Shown piece after piece: positions 57,018 to 64,000 of a stretch of 64,000 nucleotides of DNA. The translations under genes and the position numbers were made by a program. This stretch comes from a bacterium BRH_c32 (lineage in GTDB: Bacteria; Bacteroidota; Ignavibacteria; Ignavibacteriales; Melioribacteraceae): assembly GCA_001516025.1 (NCBI GenBank), contig LOEU01000021.1, positions 62,001-126,000 on the forward strand. Direction: 5' to 3'. Below the pieces are notes generated by a model that saw only the letters and a list, made by a program, of their open reading frames with translations, was not told the DNA's origin and did no database searches. Within the stretch, counting starts at the first letter, position 1. Each line of letters begins with the position of its first letter.

Positions 57018-58001
57018 TTATTCTTTCTTGTCGGTTGGTGGTTTTGCTATCGAATTTCTCATATCTGTATCTGCTTGAACGTTGCGTAAATTGTAATAAT
57101 CCATTATACCAAGATTGCCACTTCTGAATGCTTCTGCAATTGAGCGAGGTATTTCTGCTTCAGCTTCTACTACTCTTGCCTTCATACGAGAAACTTCGGC
57201 TGTCATTTCTTGCTCTAAAGCCACAGCAGCAGCTCTTCTTTCCTCTGCTTTTGCTCTGGCCACTTTCAAATCTGCTTCCGCTTGATCAGTCTGTAAAATT
57301 GCACCAATGTTTGTTCCTACGTCCACGTCCGCAATATCGATTGAAAGAATTTCAAATGCAGTTCCTGCATCCAATCCCTTAGCCAATACTACTTTTGAAA
57401 TACTATCAGGATTCTCAAGAACTTCTTTATGTGATTTGCTTGAACCAATAGTAGAAACGATACCTTCACCAACTCTTGCTAGAATCGTTGCTTCGGTAGC
57501 TCCACCTACTAATCTCTCCAAATTTGCTCTTACCGTAATACGAGCGATCGCTTTTAATTGAATACCATCTTTAGCAACGGCTGCTACCATTGGAGTCTCA
57601 ATTACTTTTGGAAGTACTGACATTTTTACTGCTTCGAGTACGTCTCTTCCCGCTAAATCGATTGCGGCTGCTTTTTCAAATCCTAAATCTAAATTAGCCT
57701 TGTTTGCTGAAATTAATGCATTCACTACCTTTGTAGGATTTCCACCGGCAAGATAATGTGCTTCTAATAAGGATAGATCAACTTCAATTCCTGCTTTAGT
57801 TGCAGAAATCAAATTCCTTACAATAACCTGTGGTGATACTTTTCTTAATCGCATACCTACTAAATCACGGAATATTTTTACTTTAACTCCGGAAAAATAT
57901 GCCGTTATAAATAATCCAACTGGTACGAAATATAGAAAAAATGATAAAATCACTATTGTTGCAAATATAATTAACAACGAAAATCCTGTTTGCACGTCCA
58001 T
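57018..58001 (-). CDS. floA: Flotillin-like protein FloA
   Basis: A 327-residue flotillin-like membrane-domain scaffold. The N-terminal hairpin ([19 protein letters not shown]) sits in the inner membrane; the PHB/SPFH-like region includes [30 protein letters not shown] and [14 protein letters not shown]; the C-terminus is an Ala/Glu-rich coiled coil with [18 protein letters not shown]. It is a full-length match to the bacterial FloA family. The 198-base gap to divergent clpC holds both promoters. Confidence 0.95.
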   Translation of the reverse strand: MDVQTGFSLLIIFATIVILSFFLYFVPVGLFITAYFSGVKVKIFRDLVGMRLRKVSPQVIVRNLISATKAGIEVDLSLLEAHYLAGGNPTKVVNALISANKANLDLGFEKAAAIDLAGRDVLEAVKMSVLPKVIETPMVAAVAKDGIQLKAIARITVRANLERLVGGATEATILARVGEGIVSTIGSSKSHKEVLENPDSISKVVLAKGLDAGTAFEILSIDIADVDVGTNIGAILQTDQAEADLKVARAKAEERRAAAVALEQEMTAEVSRMKARVVEAEAEIPRSIAEAFRSGNLGIMDYYNLRNVQADTDMRNSIAKPPTDKKE

Positions 58002-58199
58002 TTATTGCTCCCTTTTTGACTTACTTTTTATATTATTAAAGTTATCAATAATTATCACGTAAAACAAGATATATAAATTCGTATTATATCTAAATTTTTG
58101 ACTATTTTAGTGCCTTGATTACAGCAATATGGTTATTTATATTTAGGAAACATTTAAGATGGATTTTTTATTTGAATCCAATAAAAAGAAGGTGAATTT

Positions 58200-60719
58200 A
58201 TGGATGGTAATTTTTCAGAACGCGTTCAAGAAGTAATAAGACTTAGTAGGGAAGAAGCTTTAAGAATGGGACATGATTATATCGGGACAGAACATCTTTT
58301 ACTCGGAATTATTCGTGAAGGGCAGGGTGTGGCTGTTAGAATTATTAGAAATCTTGAAGTCGATTTAATAAAACTTAAAAAAGCTATTGAAGATACAGTT
58401 AGAACTGCAGGAGGTACTCTTACTATTGGTAATATTCCGCTTACCAAACAGGCAGAAAAAGTATTAAAAATAACTCAGATCGAATCGAAAATTTATAAAT
58501 CAGATGTTATTGGAACTGAACATATTCTTCTCTCTCTTTTAAGAGATGAGGATAATATAGCTACTCAAATCCTTCATCAATTTAATTTGACTTATGATGC
58601 AGCCCGCGCTGAATTAAATAATATTCTAAGTGCAAGAGCAGGGCTTGGTGATAAAGCAGCTCCGCAATCTCCATTCGGTACAACTGCTAAAAAAACTGAA
58701 AAAACTAAAACTCCTGTACTCGATAATTTCGGCAGGGACCTTACTAAATTAGCTAATGAAGATAAACTCGACCCCGTTGTAGGAAGAGAAAAAGAGATCG
58801 AAAGAGTCGCTCAAGTTCTTTCTCGAAGAAAAAAGAATAATCCCGTTTTAATTGGCGAACCGGGAGTTGGCAAGACTGCAATTGCAGAAGGTCTTGCTCT
58901 TAGAATTATTCAAAGAAAAGTACCTCGCATCCTTCAGGATAAAAGAGTTGTTACTCTGGATCTTGCCGGGCTGGTCGCAGGCACTAAATATCGCGGTCAG
59001 TTTGAAGAGAGAATGAAAGCTCTTATGACTGAATTAGAAAAAGCAGATGATGTAATTTTATTTATAGATGAACTTCATACAATAGTTGGTGCCGGCGGAG
59101 CATCAGGGTCTTTGGATGCTTCTAATATGTTTAAACCTGCTTTAGCACGCGGCGACATACAGTGTATTGGAGCTACTACTCTTGATGAATATCGTAAGTT
59201 TATTGAAACTGATGGTGCTCTCGATAGAAGATTCCAAAAAGTTATGATCGATCCTCCATCTGTCGATGAAACTATCCAGATTCTCAAAAATATTAAATTC
59301 AAATACGAAGAACATCATCATGTTAGATATACTGATGAAGCTATTATTAATTCAGTAAAATTAAGCGAGCGATATATTACAGATCGTTACCTTCCGGATA
59401 AAGCAATCGATGTTCTCGATGAAGCTGGTTCAAGAGTTCACATGGGCAATTTTACTGTTTCTGAAGAGATTCTTAAACTCGAAGAAGAGATTGAAGAAGT
59501 TAAACTGCAAAAAGTTTTGGTTGTAAAAAAACAAGATTATGAGGAAGCAGCTCGTCTAAGAGATAGAGAAAGAACGCTTCAATCCGATCTCGAAATAGCA
59601 AAACGTGAATGGGATACTAAAACTAAAGACTTGGTATTCGATGTAACAGAAGAAGATATTGCAACTGTCGTAGCAATGATGACCGGTATCCCGGTTACTC
59701 GAGTAGTTCAAGCTGAATCAGAAAAATTATTGAAAATGGAATCTGCTCTTAAACAAAGAATCATTGGGCAGGATGATGCAGTTATAAAGCTAAGTAAAGC
59801 AATTCGTAGAACCAGAGCCGGATTGAAAAGATCAAATAAACCGATTGGTACTTTTATTTTCTTAGGTCCAACCGGTGTCGGTAAAACGGAATTAACAAAA
59901 GAATTAGCTCGTTACCTTTTTGATTCAGAGGATGCTCTTATTAGAATCGATATGAGCGAGTATATGGAAAAATTCGCCGTATCTAGATTAGTAGGTGCCC
60001 CTCCCGGATATGTAGGTTATGAAGAAGGAGGACAGCTTACTGAAAAAGTTCGCCGTAAACCATATTCAGTTGTTCTATTCGATGAAATTGAAAAAGCACA
60101 TCCCGATGTTTTCAATATTCTTTTACAAGTGCTTGATGATGGTACTCTTACAGATAGTCTCGGAAGGAAAGTCGATTTTAAGAATACAATTATTATTATG
60201 ACTTCAAATGTTGGGACAAGAGATATAAAGATTGGTGGTGGTTTTGGCTTCGGCAAAGGGACAGAAGCTGATGAGTATTCGCAACTCAAAAATACCGTTG
60301 AAGATGCTATGAAACGTTTATTTAATCCTGAATTTATTAATCGTATCGATGATGCTATCGTATTCAGATCCTTGGATAAAGAAGATATCAAGAAAATTAT
60401 TTTTATTGAGATGAAAGAATTGATTAAAAATCTCGCTGAAAATAAAATGACTGTTGAGCTTACAAAAGGAGCGGTTGAATTTTTAGCTGAAAAAGGATTC
60501 GATCCTAAATTCGGGGCTAGACCACTGAAAAGAGCAATCCAAAAATTTATCGAAGACCCGCTTTCAGAAGAATTATTACTATCTAACTTTAAAGATGGTG
60601 ATAAAATTGTAATTAAACATAAAAAGAAATCTGAAGAATTATATTTCGTCTCCGGTAAAACTAATGATATTGAAGATACCGAAGAAACAACTGAAGAAGA
60701 AACTAAAGAAAATAATTAG
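58200..60719 (+). CDS. clpC: ClpC ATPase (Clp protease regulatory subunit)
   Basis: An 839-residue AAA+ unfoldase for ClpP. Clp N-domain 1-145; D1 Walker A GEPGVGKT near 219; middle domain with a UVR motif ([17 protein letters not shown]); D2 Walker [10 protein letters not shown] near 559; acidic tail. The UVR motif marks ClpC rather than ClpA or ClpB. AGAAGGTG precedes the ATG. The gap to pyrE is 8 bases. Confidence 0.97.
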   Translation: MDGNFSERVQEVIRLSREEALRMGHDYIGTEHLLLGIIREGQGVAVRIIRNLEVDLIKLKKAIEDTVRTAGGTLTIGNIPLTKQAEKVLKITQIESKIYKSDVIGTEHILLSLLRDEDNIATQILHQFNLTYDAARAELNNILSARAGLGDKAAPQSPFGTTAKKTEKTKTPVLDNFGRDLTKLANEDKLDPVVGREKEIERVAQVLSRRKKNNPVLIGEPGVGKTAIAEGLALRIIQRKVPRILQDKRVVTLDLAGLVAGTKYRGQFEERMKALMTELEKADDVILFIDELHTIVGAGGASGSLDASNMFKPALARGDIQCIGATTLDEYRKFIETDGALDRRFQKVMIDPPSVDETIQILKNIKFKYEEHHHVRYTDEAIINSVKLSERYITDRYLPDKAIDVLDEAGSRVHMGNFTVSEEILKLEEEIEEVKLQKVLVVKKQDYEEAARLRDRERTLQSDLEIAKREWDTKTKDLVFDVTEEDIATVVAMMTGIPVTRVVQAESEKLLKMESALKQRIIGQDDAVIKLSKAIRRTRAGLKRSNKPIGTFIFLGPTGVGKTELTKELARYLFDSEDALIRIDMSEYMEKFAVSRLVGAPPGYVGYEEGGQLTEKVRRKPYSVVLFDEIEKAHPDVFNILLQVLDDGTLTDSLGRKVDFKNTIIIMTSNVGTRDIKIGGGFGFGKGTEADEYSQLKNTVEDAMKRLFNPEFINRIDDAIVFRSLDKEDIKKIIFIEMKELIKNLAENKMTVELTKGAVEFLAEKGFDPKFGARPLKRAIQKFIEDPLSEELLLSNFKDGDKIVIKHKKKSEELYFVSGKTNDIEDTEETTEEETKENN

Positions 60720-60727
60720 GAATAAAA

Positions 60728-61306
60728 ATGATTTCTAAAGATAAAGTATTAAACATTTTTTTGAATACAAATGCCCTTTTGACAGGGCATTTTTTATTAA
60801 CTTCGGGAAGACATAGCGATAAATATTTCCAATGCGCTCTAGTTCTTCAATATCCGGAGTATAATATTTTATTGGCTGAACAGTTAGTAAATCATATAAC
60901 TGAATTGGAAATTGATACAGTTATTTCACCTGCAATTGGTGGTATCTGCGTCGGTCAAGAAGTAGCTCGCCAATTAAACAAAAAATTTATTTTCGCCGAA
61001 CGCGAAAATGGGAAGATGTCACTTAGACGAGGATTCAAAATTAATGAAGGTGAAAAACTTTTTGTTTGCGAAGATGTTGTTACTACAGGTGGTTCTGTAT
61101 TTGAAGTAATGGAATTAGTAAAAGAGAATAATGCAGTCGTAACCGGTGTCGGTATGATTGTCGATAGAAGTAATAAGAGAGTTAATTTCGGGGTTCCTCA
61201 ATTCAGCACTCTCGAATTGGATGTAATTTCGTATTCACCTGATGAATGTCCGTTTTGTAAAGAAAATATACCGTTTGTTAAACCGGGTTCACGTAAAATA
61301 AAATAG
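60728..61306 (+). CDS. pyrE: Orotate phosphoribosyltransferase
   Basis: Converts orotate and PRPP to OMP in pyrimidine synthesis. 192 residues: GHFLLTSGRHSDKYFQC near the N-terminus and the PRPP-binding FVCEDVVTTGGSV. The gene is downstream of clpC with an 8-base gap and upstream of an M64 peptidase with an 8-base gap. A terminator-shaped hairpin lies inside its first codons (60769-60795). Confidence 0.96.
   Translation: MISKDKVLNIFLNTNALLTGHFLLTSGRHSDKYFQCALVLQYPEYNILLAEQLVNHITELEIDTVISPAIGGICVGQEVARQLNKKFIFAERENGKMSLRRGFKINEGEKLFVCEDVVTTGGSVFEVMELVKENNAVVTGVGMIVDRSNKRVNFGVPQFSTLELDVISYSPDECPFCKENIPFVKPGSRKIK
60769..60795 (+). terminator. Terminator-like hairpin inside the pyrE coding sequence (possible attenuator)
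   Basis: AAATGCCCT (60769-60777) pairs perfectly with AGGGCATTT (60784-60792) around a 6-base loop and runs into six T. It lies 41 bases inside pyrE, over codons 14-23. The codons also encode a conserved peptide, so chance cannot be excluded. Confidence 0.4.
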
Positions 61307-61314
61307 AGATAAAA

Positions 61315-62580
61315 ATGAAACTTTGGCAATTATTCTTTTTGCTTCCGACTCTTTTAATAGCTCAAATTAAGTACAATGATTATTTTACCGAAAAAACTAT
61401 GCGTTTCGATTTCACACATTTCGGAGATAAAAACTCCGAAGAGATCGGATTCGATAAAATTATCGAAGAAGGGGATTGGGCAGGAACTAAAATCAATCTT
61501 ATCGATCCATTCGGTTATGGTAATTATAAATTTATTTTGAAAGACTCCGATTCGAATAAAGAAATTTATTCGATGGGTTTTTCCACTCTCTTTATGGAAT
61601 GGCAGACTACCGAAGAAGCAAAGACAGTTAAAAAATCTTTCGAAGGCTCTATCCGATTTCCGTTTCCCAAATCTAATTCAGTATTAGAAATTTATAGAAG
61701 AGATAAAAAAGGGAATTTTGTAAAAAAATTAGAATATAATATTGATCCTCAAAGTTATTTTATTCATAAAGAAATGAGATACAATTTCCCAAATTTCAAA
61801 GTTCATTACTCAGGTAATAGCAATGAGAAATTAGATATTGTTTTTGTCCCTGAAGGATATACTAAAGAAGAGATGACGAAATTCAAAAAAGATTGCGAAA
61901 GATTAAGTAAATCTTTATTTAGTTATGAACCATTTTCTAATTATGAAAATAGTATAAATATTTGGGGAGTTGAAGCAGACTCTAAAGATTCCGGTACTGA
62001 TATTCCGGGTGAGAATGTATGGAAAAATACAATTATTAGTTCCAACTTTTATACCTTCGATAGCGAACGTTATTTAATGACTAGTAATTATTTTGATGTA
62101 AGAGATATCGCCGCTAATGCTCCTTATGACCAAATTTATATAATTGTTAATACTTCAAAATATGGTGGAGGCGCAATTTATAACTACTATTCTCTTACAG
62201 GTGCCGATCATAAATTAGCAGGTCAGGTTTTTGTTCATGAATTTGGTCATGGATTAGCAGGTCTTGCGGATGAATATTCCGGTGATGATACTTACCTAGA
62301 TTTTTACCCTCTTGATGTTGAACCGTGGGAACCAAACGTTACTACATTAGTTAATTTTGAAAGTAAATGGAAATCAATGCTTGATAAAGATACTCCTATA
62401 CCTACTCCGGCAACTGATAAATTTAAATCGAAATTAGGAGTGTTTGAAGGTGGCGGATATGTTGCAAAGGGAGTATATAGACCTTCGGTAAATTCTCTTA
62501 TGAATTCGTTTTCAGTAAATGAATTTAATCCGGTTTGTAAAAAAACATTGAGCGATTTCATTAACTACTATTCCAAATAA
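61315..62580 (+). CDS. Exported M64-family metallopeptidase
   Basis: A 421-residue zinc peptidase of the IgA-peptidase M64 family. Signal peptide 1-16; N-terminal beta domain about 17-165 (matching the M64 N-domain); catalytic domain from LDIVFVPEGYT (173-183) with the zinc motif HEFGH (308-312) followed by GLADEY, which supplies the third ligand. Extracellular or periplasmic substrate unknown. Between pyrE (8 bases) and the phosphatase (3 bases). Confidence 0.92.
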   Translation: MKLWQLFFLLPTLLIAQIKYNDYFTEKTMRFDFTHFGDKNSEEIGFDKIIEEGDWAGTKINLIDPFGYGNYKFILKDSDSNKEIYSMGFSTLFMEWQTTEEAKTVKKSFEGSIRFPFPKSNSVLEIYRRDKKGNFVKKLEYNIDPQSYFIHKEMRYNFPNFKVHYSGNSNEKLDIVFVPEGYTKEEMTKFKKDCERLSKSLFSYEPFSNYENSINIWGVEADSKDSGTDIPGENVWKNTIISSNFYTFDSERYLMTSNYFDVRDIAANAPYDQIYIIVNTSKYGGGAIYNYYSLTGADHKLAGQVFVHEFGHGLAGLADEYSGDDTYLDFYPLDVEPWEPNVTTLVNFESKWKSMLDKDTPIPTPATDKFKSKLGVFEGGGYVAKGVYRPSVNSLMNSFSVNEFNPVCKKTLSDFINYYSK

Positions 62581-62583
62581 TAA

Positions 62584-63822
62584 ATGATACAAAAAAAATT
62601 ATACCGTGCTTTAGAAAATATTGCTTCCAAACATTTTAATACTGAAAAAGAATTATTGACAGAAATTCTCGAAGAACTCATTAATGATCCTCGGACTGAT
62701 ATTTTGGGTGGAAGGGTTTGGCAATTAGATTCGGTTGAACATACTTATAGATTATACTTCCAATGCGGTAAGGTGCAAAAAATTCCTAAATATTTTGCGC
62801 TCAAAATTGAAGATTATCCAGTTTTCGATAAGATAACCGAAGAGAGAACAATTCTCGCTAGCGAAACTAATGAAACGCTTATTTCAAAAGGGATATTTAA
62901 ATATTCTGCCTCAGGAGTTGGAAGTAAAATTAGAGTTAATGGAAATAGATATTATGAATATCTTATCGCTCTCAATAGCAACGAGATCGGGAATGATTTA
63001 AGATATACTCTAAATATTGTTGCTACTGTTTTAACCTCTAAACTGCACGAAAGAAAAATCGCACAGTCACAACAAAGTTTAATCGCTGATCTCGATAAAG
63101 CGAAGCAATTACAAAAAAGTATTCTTCCCGAACATGAATACCGATTCCATAACTATGATATATTTGGTGTTACAATCCCCGCAGAAATTATTGGAGGAGA
63201 TTTTTATGATTATCTCAAAATTGGCGATGAAGAAGACCGCCTTGGTGTAGTGGTCGGTGATGCAGCATCAAAAGGCATTGCAGCCGCTGCCGAAGCTATG
63301 TATATTTCCGGTGCCGTTAGAATGGCTTCTACTTTTCAAATGAAAATATCTCCTATGATGAATCGCTTGAATCAACTCATTAATAAAATATTTAGCGATG
63401 ATAAATTCGCTACCTTATTCTATGGTGAATTATCTAACGATAAAAAGGGACTTTTCCTCTATGCTAGTGCAGGTCATAATCCTCCAATGTTTTATAGTAA
63501 ATACAAAAATAAAATTTCATATCTTCAACCAACCGGACCATTAGTTGGTCCTGCTCCTAATTCCAAGTATGAAACCGATAGTATTAATTTTTATAACGGA
63601 GATATACTTGTAATATATACAGATGGCGTTGTTGAATCTGCCAATCATAAATATGAATTTTATGAAGAGAAACGTTTAGAAAAAATTATTAAAAAAAATG
63701 TAGATAAAACTCCAAAAGAAATTGTTGCTCTGATTCTGGATGATGTTATTAAGTTCTCCACTACCGAGAGCAAATATGTTGATGATAAAACAATTGTAGT
63801 TATTAAAAGGAAAGATAGATGA
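62584..63822 (+). CDS. RsbU/SpoIIE-type PP2C serine phosphatase with GAF-like N-terminus
   Basis: A 412-residue phosphatase. N-terminal region 1-150 looks like a GAF-type sensor; a short helix with LDKAKQLQKSILPE (the linker typical of RsbU) leads into the catalytic domain: AEIIGGDFYDYL, GDAASKGIAAA, ASAGHNPPMF, IYTDGVVESAN and YVDDKTIVVI. It would dephosphorylate an anti-sigma antagonist (RsbV-like) in a partner-switch pathway; none is in the window. Its stop overlaps the next gene's start (ATGA). Confidence 0.92.
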   Translation: MIQKKLYRALENIASKHFNTEKELLTEILEELINDPRTDILGGRVWQLDSVEHTYRLYFQCGKVQKIPKYFALKIEDYPVFDKITEERTILASETNETLISKGIFKYSASGVGSKIRVNGNRYYEYLIALNSNEIGNDLRYTLNIVATVLTSKLHERKIAQSQQSLIADLDKAKQLQKSILPEHEYRFHNYDIFGVTIPAEIIGGDFYDYLKIGDEEDRLGVVVGDAASKGIAAAAEAMYISGAVRMASTFQMKISPMMNRLNQLINKIFSDDKFATLFYGELSNDKKGLFLYASAGHNPPMFYSKYKNKISYLQPTGPLVGPAPNSKYETDSINFYNGDILVIYTDGVVESANHKYEFYEEKRLEKIIKKNVDKTPKEIVALILDDVIKFSTTESKYVDDKTIVVIKRKDR

Positions 63823-64000
63823 GCTTTTCCGAAAAAATATTTAATGCAGGAGTTGTCGGAGCCGGAGGTGCGGGTTTCCCAACTCATATAAAAGCAAATT
63901 CAAAAGTGGAATTTGTTCTTGTTAATGGCGCAGAATGCGAACCACTTATTCATAAAGACTATGAACTTATGAAAAACTTTCCATCTCAAGTTTTGGTAGG
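63819..64000 (+). CDS. RnfC/PduS-like electron-transfer protein (3' end outside window)
   Basis: The first 60 residues of a gene that runs off the right edge. NAGVVGAGGAGFPTHIK and VLVNGAECEPLIHKD are the N-terminal glycine-rich nucleotide/flavin site and the following motif of RnfC and of PduS-like corrinoid reductases. Which of the two cannot be told from this piece. ATG overlaps the phosphatase stop by 4 bases. Confidence 0.8.
   Translation, partial: MSFSEKIFNAGVVGAGGAGFPTHIKANSKVEFVLVNGAECEPLIHKDYELMKNFPSQVLV

Noticed and set aside
58159-58236. Possible leader peptide (ATG at 58159) before clpC
   Set aside because: It has no ribosome binding site and runs across the clpC start in another frame.

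Overview
The window is an AT-rich chromosomal segment (roughly one third G+C by eye) that most resembles the Ignavibacteria (Bacteroidetes/Chlorobi group). The clearest lineage marker is a pair of large secreted proteins ending in a type IX secretion sorting domain with the NYPNPFNPTT motif. The housekeeping genes fit a Gram-negative bacterium with an outer membrane (porin-like and Omp85-like barrels). I saw no rRNA, tRNA, CRISPR array, insertion sequence, phage or plasmid gene.

Layout. 1-173: tail of an unidentified gene. 329-5613: probable six-gene operon (cupin, secreted DUF6448 protein, cupin, aconitase A, small FAD/NAD reductase, AhpD-like protein), preceded by a perfect palindrome of Crp/Fnr type placed exactly for class II activation. 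5766-6032: decayed copy of the reductase on the minus strand. 6185-11340: two T9SS cargo proteins. 11483-13474: KimA-like APC transporter. 13542-24057: long plus-strand housekeeping run (purC, DUF971, pgsA, pgpA, cinA, recA, recX, acyl-CoA dehydrogenase, guaB, glycosyltransferase, purD). 24065-24295: remnant of a membrane protein. 24449-30669: two large sensor kinases with a 35-residue vestige of a response regulator between them. 30793-33520: a small membrane protein, then a porin / FMN-binding protein / four-helix membrane protein cluster with an FNR-like box upstream.

33543-38356 is a minus-strand operon whose genes overlap or nearly touch (prsW-like, nadD, meaB, unknown secreted protein, sigma-54 activator, HIT hydrolase). 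38437-45773 is the classic yceD-rpmF-plsX-fab-acpP-fabF-rnc cluster, with a DUF3109 cysteine-rich protein inserted between fabD and fabG. 45869-51194 holds gcvP, a CoA-binding protein, an Omp85-like barrel and rsmE. 51189-58001 (minus) holds nucleoside salvage (PNP, nupC-type transporter, tdk, cdd), a UvrD-type helicase, an unknown anchored protein and flotillin-like floA. 58200-64000 holds clpC, pyrE, an M64 metallopeptidase, an RsbU-type phosphatase and the start of an RnfC/PduS-like gene.

How it fits together. Most genes are core metabolism: purine synthesis and salvage, fatty acid and phosphatidylglycerol synthesis, recombination and protein quality control. The parts most likely to hold undescribed biology are the Crp/Fnr-boxed aconitase/cupin operon, the porin-flavoprotein-membrane cluster (a candidate extracytoplasmic electron-transfer module), the kinase pair with its deleted response regulator, and a terminator-shaped hairpin inside the pyrE coding region. 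All of these functional readings are inferences from sequence alone. Several genes use TTG starts, and several starts below were moved from the longest reading frame on the basis of ribosome binding sites.
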